In this document: one piece after another, positions 35,464-44,723 of the stretch
Layout of the letters: every line of letters begins with the position of its first letter
Numbering within the stretch: position 1 is the first letter of the stretch
Assembly: GCA_013285445.1 (NCBI GenBank)
Contig: CP053448.1
Coordinates: 1,116,001 to 1,180,000 of the forward strand
DNA from: Pseudomonadota bacterium
GTDB lineage: Bacteria > Pseudomonadota > Gammaproteobacteria > Xanthomonadales > Wenzhouxiangellaceae
Direction: 5' to 3'
DNA: 64,000 nt
The notes under the pieces: model-generated
Databases searched by the model: none
What the model was told of the DNA's origin: nothing
Seen by the model: only the letters and a program-made list of their open reading frames with translations
Translations under genes and position numbers: made by a program

Positions 35464-38187
35464 ATGCTCAAATCCCTGATCACCAAGGTCGTGGGCAGCC
35501 GCAATGAGCGGCTGATCAAGCGGCTCTACAAGGATGTCGAGGCGATCAACGCACTCGAATCCGAGTTCAAGAAGCTCAGCGACGAAGCGCTGAAGGCCAG
35601 GACCGCCGAATTGCGGCGGCGACATGCTGACGGTGCCAGTCTCGACGAGCTGCTGCCCGAGGCCTTTGCCGCGGTCCGCGAGGCCTCGGTGAGGATGCTC
35701 GGAATGCGCCACTTCGACGTTCAGCTGATCGGCGGCATGGTGCTGCACCAGGGCAAGATTGCCGAAATGAAGACCGGTGAGGGCAAGACCCTGATGGCGA
35801 CCCTGGCCGTTTATCTCAACGCCATCGCCGACAAGGGTGTGCATGTGGTCACCGTCAACGATTATCTGGCCCGGCGCGATGCCGACTGGATGAGGCCGAT
35901 TTATTCGGCGCTCGGTTTGACGGTCGGCGTCTCGGTGCCGGGCATGGCGCCGGACGACAAGCGTCAAGCCTATGCCGCCGATGTCACCTACGGCACCAAC
36001 AACGAGTTCGGTTTCGACTACCTCCGTGACAACATGGCCTTCTCGCTCGAACAGCGGGTGCAGCGCGGCCGCAGCTTCGCCATCGTCGACGAGGTCGACT
36101 CGATTCTGATCGATGAGGCCAGAACGCCGTTGATCATTTCGGGACCGACCGACGAGGGCCCGGACATCTACGTCAGGATGAATCGCATCGTGCCCCAGCT
36201 GGAGCCACAGCGCGAAGAGGACGGTCCGGGTGATTTCACCATCGACGAGAAGACCAAACAGGTCTACCTGACTGAAGACGGCATGGCCAAGGTCGAGCGC
36301 CTGCTTGCCGATGCCGGCATGATCGAAGCCGAAGACAGCCTGTACAACGCCCACAATCTCGGCTTGATGCATACGCTCAATGCCTCTCTGCGCGCCCATC
36401 ACCTGTACCAGAAGGACGTTGACTACATCGTGCGTGACGGGGAGATTGTCATCGTCGACGAGTTCACCGGCCGCACGCTGCCGGGGCGGCGCTGGTCGGA
36501 GGGTCTGCACCAGGCAGTCGAGGCCAAGGAGGGCGTGCCGATCCAGCGCGAGAACCAGACGCTGGCCTCGATCACCTTCCAGAATTATTTCCGGCTCTAC
36601 GACAAGCTCTCCGGCATGACCGGCACGGCCGACACCGAGGCCTACGAGTTCCAGACCATCTACGGCCTGGAAGTGGTCGTCATACCGACGCACAAGCCGA
36701 TGATCCGGGATGATCGCGCAGACCTGGTATTCCTGACCAAGGAGGAGAAGTTCGCCGCCATCGTCGAAGACATCCGCGAGCGTGTGGCCCAGGGTCAGCC
36801 GGTTCTGGTGGGGACGACCTCGATCGAGAACTCGGAGCTGATTTCACGCCAGCTGAAGAAGGCAAAAATCCGGCACGAAGTGCTCAATGCCAAGCAACAC
36901 GAGCGCGAGGCGCACATTATCGCGCAGGCCGGGCGTCCGGGGGCGGTCACCATTGCCACCAACATGGCCGGGCGCGGCACCGACATCGTGCTCGGCGGCA
37001 ACCTCGATGCCGAGCTGGCCGAGCTGGGCGAGGACGCCAGCGAGGCGCAGCGCCTCAAGGTGCGCGAGGAGTGGCAGAAGCGGCATGATGAAGTCGTGGC
37101 GGCCGGCGGGTTGCACATCATCGGCACCGAGCGACACGAATCGCGACGTATCGACAACCAGCTCAGGGGCCGTGCCGGCCGTCAGGGCGACCCGGGGTCG
37201 AGCCGCTTTTACCTGTCGCTTGAAGACAACCTGATGCGGATCTTCGCCTCCGAGCGCATGGGTTCGATGATGCAGAAGCTCGGCATGAGAGACGGCGAGG
37301 CGATCGAGCATCCGTGGGTGACCCGGGCGATCGAGAATGCTCAGCGCAAGGTCGAGGCGCACAATTTCGACCTCAGAAAGCACCTGCTGGATTTCGATGA
37401 CGTGGCCAACGATCAGCGGCGCGTGATTTACGCCCAGCGCAACGAGCTGATGGAGGCCGAGGACATCAAGGACACAATCGACGCCATTCGTGCCGAAGTT
37501 TTCGATAGCCTGATCAGCCAGTTCATCCCGCCCGAGTCGATCGACGAAATGTGGGATCCGGAGGGGCTGGAAAAGGCCCTGGAAGGCGAGTTCGGTATCA
37601 GTGTGCCGGTCCAGCGCTGGCTGGACGAGGACGAAGATCTGAACGAGGCCGCGCTGCGCAATCGGATCATGGAGCGAGTCGAGGCGCACTATCAGGCCAA
37701 GGAAGAAATGACCGGATCGTCGATCATGCGGCGGTTCGAAAAAGCCCTGATGCTGTCGATTCTCGACCAACAGTGGAAAGAGCATCTGGCGAGCATGGAC
37801 TACCTGCGGCGCGGCATCAACCTGCGCAGCTTCGCGCAGAAGAAGCCGCAGCAGGAATTCAAGCGCGAAGGGTTCGAGATGTTCACCGCCATGCTCGATA
37901 CGATGAAGCATGAGGTGATGAAGGCGCTGGCGCGGGTGCAGATTCGAAGCCAGGGTGATGTTCAGGCCGTCGACGAACAGCGCCAGCGCGAAACGCCGAT
38001 GCAGTTCCGGCACGCCGAGGCGCAGTCGGCAACCGCCGGCGGTGCCTCGGGCGGCCACGGACCGGCTCAGCCCGCAGCACCGCAGCCGGAGACCTTCGTT
38101 CGGGAGGGTCGCAAGGTGGGCCGCAACGAGCCGTGCCCCTGCGGATCAGGCAAGAAATACAAGCACTGTCACGGCAAGCTTGCCTAG
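35464..38187 (+). CDS. secA: Preprotein translocase ATPase SecA
   Basis: 907 aa, full length. The Walker A is [13 protein letters not shown] (about residues 100-112), the DEAD-like box is [20 protein letters not shown], the helicase C-terminal motif is [14 protein letters not shown] and the pre-protein cross-linking domain is present. The C-terminus ends in the zinc-binding SecB-docking motif [14 protein letters not shown]. It drives protein export through SecYEG. Confidence 0.98.
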   Translation: MLKSLITKVVGSRNERLIKRLYKDVEAINALESEFKKLSDEALKARTAELRRRHADGASLDELLPEAFAAVREASVRMLGMRHFDVQLIGGMVLHQGKIAEMKTGEGKTLMATLAVYLNAIADKGVHVVTVNDYLARRDADWMRPIYSALGLTVGVSVPGMAPDDKRQAYAADVTYGTNNEFGFDYLRDNMAFSLEQRVQRGRSFAIVDEVDSILIDEARTPLIISGPTDEGPDIYVRMNRIVPQLEPQREEDGPGDFTIDEKTKQVYLTEDGMAKVERLLADAGMIEAEDSLYNAHNLGLMHTLNASLRAHHLYQKDVDYIVRDGEIVIVDEFTGRTLPGRRWSEGLHQAVEAKEGVPIQRENQTLASITFQNYFRLYDKLSGMTGTADTEAYEFQTIYGLEVVVIPTHKPMIRDDRADLVFLTKEEKFAAIVEDIRERVAQGQPVLVGTTSIENSELISRQLKKAKIRHEVLNAKQHEREAHIIAQAGRPGAVTIATNMAGRGTDIVLGGNLDAELAELGEDASEAQRLKVREEWQKRHDEVVAAGGLHIIGTERHESRRIDNQLRGRAGRQGDPGSSRFYLSLEDNLMRIFASERMGSMMQKLGMRDGEAIEHPWVTRAIENAQRKVEAHNFDLRKHLLDFDDVANDQRRVIYAQRNELMEAEDIKDTIDAIRAEVFDSLISQFIPPESIDEMWDPEGLEKALEGEFGISVPVQRWLDEDEDLNEAALRNRIMERVEAHYQAKEEMTGSSIMRRFEKALMLSILDQQWKEHLASMDYLRRGINLRSFAQKKPQQEFKREGFEMFTAMLDTMKHEVMKALARVQIRSQGDVQAVDEQRQRETPMQFRHAEAQSATAGGASGGHGPAQPAAPQPETFVREGRKVGRNEPCPCGSGKKYKHCHGKLA

Positions 38188-38197
38188 CCCGCGGGAA

Positions 38198-39163
38198 ATG
38201 CCCGAAACCTGCGTGCGGGTCGCTGCCGGCATCCTGCGGGACACCAACGGCCGCGTGCTCCTGTCGCAGCGACTGCCCGGCCGGCATCTCGGGGGTACCT
38301 GGGAGTTTCCGGGCGGCAAGTGCGAGGCCGGTGAGACCCCGCGCGCCTGCCTGGTCCGCGAGCTGCACGAGGAACTGGGCATCGAGGCCCGATCGGTCCG
38401 TCCCTGGTTGACCCTGACCCATCATTATCCAGACCGCAGCGTACGCCTGATGCTCTACGAGGTGCCCCACTGGGCCGGCGCGCCGCGTGGCTGCGAAGGT
38501 CAGGCGCTGCGCTGGCGCAAGCCCGAAGACATGACCGCCCTTGCGATGCCCGAGGCCGATCGGCCGATCGTTCGGACCCTGCAGTGCGACGGCCGCTACG
38601 CCATCACGCCGCCGCTGATGGATGGCGGCGACGACCGGCGGCTACTCGCCTGGACGCGCGCACGCCTGGACGAGGGCATCGGGCTGCTGCAGCTGCGCGC
38701 GCCCGCGCTGGATACGGTCGAACTGGAGCGCCTGGCCGGCGCGTTCAACCGCCTGGTTCGGTCGCATGCCGGCGCGCGCTGGCTGCTTTACGGCAAGCCC
38801 GCTCAGGCCGAGGCCTTCGGTGCCGATGGGGTGCATCTGTCGACCGCCTGCCTGCGCCGAGTGAACTCGCGCGTCCTGCCTGACGATCGTCTTGTGACCG
38901 CCTCATGCCGTGACCCCGGTGACCTGCAACGGGCCGGTGAGGTCGGGGCGGATTTCGTTACTGTGCCAGCGGTGCCGCCGGGCAAGGCGCGTTCCTCCTC
39001 TGGCTCCTCTGGCTGGCGGAGACTGGCGTGGTTGTGCCGACATTCGATGTGTCCCGTTTACGTGCTTGATGCCGTCACGCCAGCCGCCCTGAGACGAGCA
39101 CGCCGCCTGGGCGCATTCGGGGTGGCCGGTTGCTTCGGCCTGTCGCCGTCGGAGGCGTCGTGA
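38198..39163 (+). CDS. Nudix hydrolase fused to a TenI/ThiE-like domain
   Basis: 321 aa from ATG at 38198. The N-terminal half is a MutT-type Nudix domain with the G-x5-E-x7-REL-x-EE-x-G box at about residues 37-59. The C-terminal half (about 150-315) is a thiamine-phosphate-synthase-like TIM barrel (ADGVHLSTACLRRV; VTASCRDPGDLQRA). This fusion is common next to secA in gammaproteobacteria and is thought to sanitise oxidised dGTP; the role of the barrel is unknown. It overlaps the next gene by 4 nt (GTGA). Confidence 0.88.
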   Translation: MPETCVRVAAGILRDTNGRVLLSQRLPGRHLGGTWEFPGGKCEAGETPRACLVRELHEELGIEARSVRPWLTLTHHYPDRSVRLMLYEVPHWAGAPRGCEGQALRWRKPEDMTALAMPEADRPIVRTLQCDGRYAITPPLMDGGDDRRLLAWTRARLDEGIGLLQLRAPALDTVELERLAGAFNRLVRSHAGARWLLYGKPAQAEAFGADGVHLSTACLRRVNSRVLPDDRLVTASCRDPGDLQRAGEVGADFVTVPAVPPGKARSSSGSSGWRRLAWLCRHSMCPVYVLDAVTPAALRRARRLGAFGVAGCFGLSPSEAS

Positions 39164-39870
39164 AGCGCATTGCCCTGCCGCTGAAGGCGCGCTCCCTGCC
39201 CGGTCCGGGACACGCGGAAGTCTGGCTGACCGACCTGACCGCTCTGCCGATTGATTTCAGTGAGCCGCGGCACACGCGACGCCAGGCCCTTGCCCGGCGC
39301 CGCTTGCGCCAGCAGTTCATCCTGCGCCTGCTGCTCGGCGCCTACCTGGGCTGCCCGGGCAAGGATGTCGAGCTGGTGCGCACTGCGCGCGGTAAGCCGG
39401 TGCTTGCCGGGCGGTGGGCCAACAGCCCACTGGCGTTCAGTGTGTCGAACGCTGATGAGTGGCTTGCGGTGGCGGTTGCGCGCGGTGCCGCCGTTGGCGT
39501 TGATATCGAGATTCAACGACCACTGCCGCGCGCAGTGCGTCTGGCGCGGCGATTCCTGTCGGTGCCGGAGGCCGAGTGGCTGAACACGCTCGATGAGCCG
39601 CTGCGCTCGCGGCAGTTCCTGCGTCAGTGGACCGCACGCGAAGCGCTGGTCAAGGCCCGGGGCAGCGCGCTGGCGGTTTCGCTGGGCGCGCTCGAGCTGG
39701 ACTGGCAGCCGGCTCGAATCAGACGATTGCCGCCGGACTGGCCCGGGACCGGGCGCTGGACGCTCTCGCCGCTGTTGCTGCCGGCCAGACTGATCGGCAG
39801 CCTGGCCCTCGATCAACCCGACCACCGGGCCGAGCTGCTGTGGTTGACCGTTGACCTCGGGCGTGACTGA
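39160..39870 (+). CDS. 4'-phosphopantetheinyl transferase, Sfp type
   Basis: 236 aa from GTG at 39160. It carries the superfamily motifs AVGVDIEI (about residues 110-117, Mg-binding Asp and Glu) and FLRQWTAREALVKARG (about 152-167, the WxxKEAxxK type). It would transfer phosphopantetheine from CoA to carrier proteins. The genomic neighbourhood gives no dedicated carrier protein, so the substrate is open. Translation is probably coupled to the Nudix gene. Confidence 0.88.
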   Translation: MKRIALPLKARSLPGPGHAEVWLTDLTALPIDFSEPRHTRRQALARRRLRQQFILRLLLGAYLGCPGKDVELVRTARGKPVLAGRWANSPLAFSVSNADEWLAVAVARGAAVGVDIEIQRPLPRAVRLARRFLSVPEAEWLNTLDEPLRSRQFLRQWTAREALVKARGSALAVSLGALELDWQPARIRRLPPDWPGTGRWTLSPLLLPARLIGSLALDQPDHRAELLWLTVDLGRD

Positions 39871-40072
39871 ACGCGAGTTCTCAGCAGCGGTTGGTGTCGA
39901 GCATTGCGTTGCTGCTTGTGGTGGCCCCGCCGACGCCTGACCCGCGGTCCCGGTACCGCTTCGTGCAGTCGCGTGAAATCGTCCATCCGGGTTGGTCGCC
40001 GGTTCGGCTTCCGGCGCCGGTCAGGTAGCATGTGCGGATGCTGCGCCGCTTGAGACCAGACTGGAGGACACG

Positions 40073-40117
40073 ATGACCATGCCGCGAACCTGTCGATACC
40101 CGGACACCGGAGACTGA
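40073..40117 (+). CDS. Possible 14-residue leader peptide before the creatininase gene
   Basis: ATG at 40073 follows CTGGAGGACACG, a strong ribosome site, and encodes MTMPRTCRYPDTGD before a TGA at 40115-40117, 2 nt before the next ATG. It may be a translational-coupling peptide or chance. No attenuator structure was seen. The 249-bp gap 39871-40119 holds nothing else recognisable. Confidence 0.25.
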   Translation: MTMPRTCRYPDTGD

Positions 40118-40119
40118 AC

Positions 40120-40860
40120 ATGCTGCTGCAGCAAGCAACCTGGCCAGAGGTGGCGACCTATCTTGAACGATCAACCGGGCTGGTGATTCCCATTGGTTCG
40201 ACCGAGCAGCACGGACCGACCGGCCTGATCGGCACCGACGCGATCTGTCCCGAAGTGATCGCCAGGGGCCTGGCCGCGGAAGGTATCCTGGTGGCGCCGA
40301 CGCTGAGTGTCGGGATGGCCCAGCATCACCTCGGTTTCCCCGGTTCGATCACGCTTCGGCCCGCCACCCTGCTGGCGGTCGTTCGTGATGTGGTCACTTC
40401 ACTGGCCGTTCACGGCTTCACCCACTTCTATTTTCTCAACGGCCATGGCGGAAACACCGCCACCGTTCATGCCGCCTTTTCCGAGATCTGGGCTGACGCG
40501 AGCCTGTCAGGCAGCGCTTCCGGTTTGCGCATGAGGCTGGGCAACTGGTTCGCCGGCCGCCGGGTCCAGGCCCTGGCGCGGGAGCTCTACGGCGATGCCG
40601 ACGGCAGCCACGCCACGGCCTCGGAGATTGCTCTGACCTGGTATGCGCATCCCGAGCAGGTTCGCAGCGACACGCTCGATCCGGTTCGCGCTCCACAGGG
40701 CCCCATCCGTGACGCGGATGACTACAGGAAGCGTTTTCCCGACGGCCGCATTGGCTCGGAACCGCACCGGGCCACGCCCGCGCACGGCAAACGCTTCTAC
40801 GAGGCGGGTCTAGCCGACGCCCTGGACGACTATCGGCGATTTATCGAGGATCATCACTAG
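40120..40860 (+). CDS. Creatininase-family amidohydrolase
   Basis: 246 aa. Metal-site motifs of the creatininase family are present: STEQHGPTGLIGTD (Glu29, His31, Asp40), GHGGN (108-112) and the downstream SHATASEIALTW. The family includes creatininase, mycofactocin MftE and riboflavin-pathway ArfB-type enzymes; no mycofactocin neighbours are seen, so the substrate is unknown. The stop TAG is part of a CTAG target duplication of the adjacent palindromic element. Confidence 0.85.
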   Translation: MLLQQATWPEVATYLERSTGLVIPIGSTEQHGPTGLIGTDAICPEVIARGLAAEGILVAPTLSVGMAQHHLGFPGSITLRPATLLAVVRDVVTSLAVHGFTHFYFLNGHGGNTATVHAAFSEIWADASLSGSASGLRMRLGNWFAGRRVQALARELYGDADGSHATASEIALTWYAHPEQVRSDTLDPVRAPQGPIRDADDYRKRFPDGRIGSEPHRATPAHGKRFYEAGLADALDDYRRFIEDHH

Positions 40861-41025
40861 CCCGCATTATTCATGAATCGCCGCGATGATTGCGCAGGGG
40901 ATTGTTCGCACAGCGGATTTTCCGACCGAGCGGAATACCAGGCTGTATTTCCGAGGGAGGAAAATCCGCTGTGCGGGCAAGGCGCAAGCAAGGGCGCGAG
41001 TGAATTCATGAATAATGCGGGCTAG
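40857..41025. mobile_element. 161-bp nested palindromic element with CTAG duplications (MITE-like)
   Basis: The element spans 40861-41021, flanked directly by CTAG (40857-40860 and 41022-41025). The outer terminal inverted repeats are perfect over 18 bp (40861-40878 and 41004-41021); with flanks they reach 24 bp. A second perfect 17-bp inverted repeat lies inside (40907-40923 and 40959-40975). It has no coding capacity. The left CTAG contains the creatininase stop TAG. Terminal repeats plus a 4-bp YTAR duplication suggest mobilisation by a DDE transposase; the family is not settled (IS5 and IS1380 types both give 4-bp duplications). Confidence 0.7.
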
Positions 41026-41130
41026 TGGTCCTTCAACCTGATCATTGAGGATTCAGCGTTCCTGTGGCGCTTCGCTGCCTTGCTGTCGAGATGCACAGCG
41101 CGGCTGAATGCAATCTACATTGCTGCCGGG

Positions 41131-42780
41131 TTAATAATACCGCCAGGCGCGCCAGCCGGTGATGATCCCGGCGCCGGCGACGAAGACCGCCGGCAGTGAA
41201 TAGCCCTGCCACAGCGGCGCCACCTGATAGCCGGCCAGCACGGCCGCCGCGACCAGCAGCCCCGAGGCCAGTATGGCGCCCGGCAAGCGCCGGTTGTGCC
41301 GCTGCATCTGCGCGGTCAGCTGCTCGAGGTCGTGGGAATCGATGCGAGTGCGCAGCTGACCCGTGCGAGCCATTTTCAGATAGTCATGGACCAGTCCGGG
41401 CAGTTCCGGGGAGCGTGCCAGCCAGCCTGGCAGTTCCCTTGCCAGTCGACGGGCCGTGCGCGGCAGACCGTAGCGCTCGGCGAATATGGCCTCGAGCTCG
41501 GGCTTGGCAACGGCCCAGATATCGAGCTGCGGGAACAGCTCACGTGCCATGCCCTCGATATTGAGCAGGGTTTTCTGCAGCATGATCAGCTGGGGCTGCA
41601 GGGTCAGCTTGAAGCGGCGCGCCACCGAAAACAGCGCAATCACCATTTCGGCAAAGGACACGTCCTCGAGGGGGCGGGTGAAATTGGGCTCACCGACGGT
41701 GCGCGCGGCGGCCGCCAACTCGTCGATCCGGGTGTCGGCGGGTACCCAGCCGGCTTCGACATGCAGTTCGGCAACCCGCCGGTAGTCGCGATTGAAAATC
41801 GCCAGGAAGTTCTCACCGATGTAGTAGAGATCCTCCGGCGTGAGGCTTTCGACGATGCCGAAGTCCAGGGCAATATAGGTCGGATCGGCCGGATCGCTGG
41901 TGTCGATCAGGATGTTGCCCGGGTGCATGTCGGCATGAAACAGATTGTCGCGGAACACCTGCGAGTAAAAGATGCGGATGCCGCGGCGAGCCAGTCGCTC
42001 CAGATCGACCCCGCGGCGCTTGAGTTCTGCCAGATCCTTGACCGGCACACCCTCGACGCGCTCCATGACCAGCACCTGGGAAGCGGTCAGCCGCCAGTGA
42101 ATCACCGGGATGTAGAGATCGTTTGATCCCTCGAAATTGCGTCGCAGCAGCGAGGCACTGGCGGCCTCGGCCTTCATGTCCAGTTCGCGCTCGATCACCC
42201 GCTGGAATTCGCTGACGATATCGTCGGGCCGAATGCGATCCCCCTCGGGGTGGTAGCGCCGAACCAGGCGCGCCAGCGCTCGCAGCAGCTCCAGGTCGCG
42301 ACCAATCTGACGCTGAATGCCGGGCCGCACGACCTTGACCACCACGCGCTGGCCCTGCTCAAGCACGGCACCGTGGACCTGTGCGATCGAGGCCGAGGCC
42401 AGCGGTCGGTCGTCGAACTCGCTGAACAGCCTGTCAATCGGTCGTGCCAGCTGGGATTCGATGATGGCCCGTGCCTGATGTGCCGGGAAGGCCGGAACGG
42501 CATCCTGCAGTGCGGCCAGCTCGTCGGCAATATCAGATGGCAGCAGGTCGCGTCGGGTCGAGAGGATCTGGCCGAATTTGACATAGATCGGTCCGAGCTC
42601 CTGTAGCGCAAGTCGCAACCGGGCACCGCGCGGCAGCTCGCGCACTCGCCGGCGACCCCAGGGCAGCAGGCGCACGGCACGGGCGAACTTCAACGGCGGC
42701 AAAGCCACAAGCAGTTCGTCGAGGCGGTATCGTGCCAGCGTCAGGGCAATGCTGGTCAGGCGAAGGGTGCGCCTGATCAC
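41131..42780 (-). CDS. ubiB: Ubiquinone biosynthesis atypical kinase/ATPase UbiB
   Basis: 549 aa from a GTG overlapping the ubiJ stop (GTGA). Family motifs: KFGQ at 68-71, ASASIAQVHGAVL (Ala-rich loop), HADMHPGNIL and ALDFGIVESL. Two membrane segments close the protein (about residues 503-545). UbiB supports coenzyme Q synthesis, probably by extracting lipid intermediates. It is last in the run DUF971-ubiE-ubiJ-ubiB. Confidence 0.96.
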   Translation of the reverse strand: MIRRTLRLTSIALTLARYRLDELLVALPPLKFARAVRLLPWGRRRVRELPRGARLRLALQELGPIYVKFGQILSTRRDLLPSDIADELAALQDAVPAFPAHQARAIIESQLARPIDRLFSEFDDRPLASASIAQVHGAVLEQGQRVVVKVVRPGIQRQIGRDLELLRALARLVRRYHPEGDRIRPDDIVSEFQRVIERELDMKAEAASASLLRRNFEGSNDLYIPVIHWRLTASQVLVMERVEGVPVKDLAELKRRGVDLERLARRGIRIFYSQVFRDNLFHADMHPGNILIDTSDPADPTYIALDFGIVESLTPEDLYYIGENFLAIFNRDYRRVAELHVEAGWVPADTRIDELAAAARTVGEPNFTRPLEDVSFAEMVIALFSVARRFKLTLQPQLIMLQKTLLNIEGMARELFPQLDIWAVAKPELEAIFAERYGLPRTARRLARELPGWLARSPELPGLVHDYLKMARTGQLRTRIDSHDLEQLTAQMQRHNRRLPGAILASGLLVAAAVLAGYQVAPLWQGYSLPAVFVAGAGIITGWRAWRYY

Positions 42781-43388
42781 GGGCGGTTCCGGCTGCGCCA
42801 GCGGCCTTCCAGTCGATCGACTGCCTCACGCAATTCGTCAACCGCCTCGCCAAAAGCATCGAACTCATCGCGGCTGACGAGCAGATCGGTACGTTCCTTC
42901 AGGAACTGTTCAGCACGAACTGCCGCCTTGCCGGCCGCGCGCCGGGCCCCAGCCCGCGTGTCGAGCAGCACGCGCCAGAGCTGATGACCGATGACCGGCC
43001 CAAAGCGCTCGACGAACGCCGCTTCCCAGTCGGGGTCAAGCGTTCTGAGCAGCTTCTCGAAGGCCTGGGCTGTGGTCAGGTCGCCCTCAATGCGCACGCC
43101 GCTTCCCGGCGCCCGCCAGTCGGGCACGGCCATTACCAGCAGGGCAGTTGGCGTACCGCAGACGGTGGTATCGGGCTGGGTTTCGCATTCGGCGCTGACG
43201 CTCATCGTCTGATCCTGTCCCGAGAAGAACAGATCGATGCCCAGGCCCTTGAGTTCGAGCCGAACGCAGCGACCTGCCAGCGGTCGACAGCGCTCGCCGC
43301 CGGCCGCATCCAGGGCCAGGGCGCGTTTCAGGGCCTGGTCGATGATACCGGCCAGCAGGCCGGGCAGGGGTGTCAGGTAGCGGCCCAC
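42777..43388 (-). CDS. ubiJ: Ubiquinone biosynthesis accessory factor UbiJ (SCP2 domain)
   Basis: 203 aa from GTG at 43388, one base after the ubiE stop; E. coli UbiJ is 201 aa. An N-terminal SCP2 sterol-carrier fold (about residues 10-110) is followed by a C-terminal helix-rich tail (FLKERTDLLVSRDEFDAFGE). It organises the soluble Ubi complex and binds lipid intermediates. A longer start at 43565 would overlap ubiE in another frame and is unlikely. Confidence 0.9.
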   Translation of the reverse strand: MGRYLTPLPGLLAGIIDQALKRALALDAAGGERCRPLAGRCVRLELKGLGIDLFFSGQDQTMSVSAECETQPDTTVCGTPTALLVMAVPDWRAPGSGVRIEGDLTTAQAFEKLLRTLDPDWEAAFVERFGPVIGHQLWRVLLDTRAGARRAAGKAAVRAEQFLKERTDLLVSRDEFDAFGEAVDELREAVDRLEGRWRSRNRP

Positions 43389-43389
43389 G

Positions 43390-44118
43390 TCACACCTTCG
43401 CACCATGGTGAATGGCGCAGATGCCGCCGGAGAGATTGGACCACTTGACCCGCTCGAATCCGGCTTCGCGCATGTGCCCGGCCAGGGTTTCCTGGTCCGG
43501 AAAACGACGAATTGACTCGGCCAGGTACTGATAGCTCTCCGCATCGCCGGCAACCTGGGCCCCAAGGCGCGGCAGCACCTTGAACGACCAGCTGTCGTAA
43601 AGCCTGGACAGGCCGGGCAGCCTGACCGTGGAGAACTCGAGGACGTGGACCCGGCCGCCCGGCTTGAGCACCCGGTACATCTCGGCCAGCGCGCGATCGC
43701 GAAACGTGACGTTGCGCAGACCGAAGGCGATCGTGACGTGATCGAATTGGTTGTCGGAGAACGGCAGCGTCTCGGCGTTGACCTGCAGCCACTCCAGTCC
43801 CTGTACCAGGCCGATGGCGTCCATGCGCGAACGCCCCACCGTCAGCATGTCGTAATTGATGTCGGCGACGCACACTTCGGCGCCGCGCCCGCGTGACAGG
43901 CAGGCGATATCGCCGGTGCCACCGGCCAGATCGAGCTGCCGCTGGCCGGACCGAATGCCGCAGCTGGCCACAAAGTGCCGCTTCCACAGACGATGAACGC
44001 CCAGGCTCATCAGGTCGTCGTTCATCAGGTCGTAGCGGGTCGCTACGGACGAAAAGACGCGGCCGACCAGCCGGGTCTTTTCTTCGGGACTTACTTCGCG
44101 GTAGCCGAAATCGGTCAT
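43390..44118 (-). CDS. ubiE: Ubiquinone/menaquinone C-methyltransferase UbiE
   Basis: 242 aa from ATG at 44118 (MTDFGYREVSPEEKTRLVG). It carries the SAM motif LDLAGGTGDIA, the UbiE signature YDLMNDDLMSLGVHRLWKR and TIAFGLRNVTFRD. It adds the C2 methyl of the quinone ring. A longer reading frame from 44358 crosses the heptamer arrays (repeating PETGNRK) and is rejected as the start. The upstream region is an unusual inverted pair of 7-bp arrays. Confidence 0.95.
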   Translation of the reverse strand: MTDFGYREVSPEEKTRLVGRVFSSVATRYDLMNDDLMSLGVHRLWKRHFVASCGIRSGQRQLDLAGGTGDIACLSRGRGAEVCVADINYDMLTVGRSRMDAIGLVQGLEWLQVNAETLPFSDNQFDHVTIAFGLRNVTFRDRALAEMYRVLKPGGRVHVLEFSTVRLPGLSRLYDSWSFKVLPRLGAQVAGDAESYQYLAESIRRFPDQETLAGHMREAGFERVKWSNLSGGICAIHHGAKV

Positions 44119-44146
44119 TTCTTCAGGTTTCAGGTTCAGGTAAAAA

Positions 44147-44209
<63 letters not shown>

Positions 44210-44300
44210 GGGCCTTCGATCATCTGCGGTGTGGCCGGGGCGCTCGGCTGGCAATGTGCAATGCTTTTCGGTACGAAATCGTCCGTCTTCACCATACGCT

Positions 44301-44351
<51 letters not shown>

Positions 44352-44372
44352 GGAACACCGCATCCCTTGAGT

Positions 44373-44723
44373 CTATTCCATTCCCGCTTCCTCGAGCCGC
44401 TGCCGGTAGCGGGCCAGGTTGGCGGCCATGTTCTTTCCGAGATCATAAAGGAAAGACCATGAATAGATGCCGGAATCGTGGCCATCATCGAAGATCAGCT
44501 GAATGGCATAGCGTCCCACCGGCGCAATGGCGCTGATGTTGACCTCGTCCTTGCCGGTCAGCAGCTTTGGCTCGGACAGGCCGTGGCCGCGGACTTCGGC
44601 CGACGGCGAATGGGTCCGCAGATAGGCACATGGCAGCTCGAAACGCTCGCCGTTGTCGAAGATCACGCGCAGCACCCTGCGGGATCGTTCCAGCTCGATT
44701 TCGGTCGGCTCGGGCATGCTCAT
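44373..44723 (-). CDS. DUF971 (gamma-butyrobetaine hydroxylase N-terminal-like) protein
   Basis: 116 aa from ATG at 44723, overlapping the upstream transporter stop by 4 nt. Family pattern: LRVIFDNGERFELPCAYLRT, then VGRYAIQLIFDDGHDSGIYS and YDLGKN. The domain is a small metal-binding beta-fold; stand-alone members have no firmly assigned role. It sits before ubiE as in many gammaproteobacteria. Confidence 0.88.
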   Translation of the reverse strand: MSMPEPTEIELERSRRVLRVIFDNGERFELPCAYLRTHSPSAEVRGHGLSEPKLLTGKDEVNISAIAPVGRYAIQLIFDDGHDSGIYSWSFLYDLGKNMAANLARYRQRLEEAGME

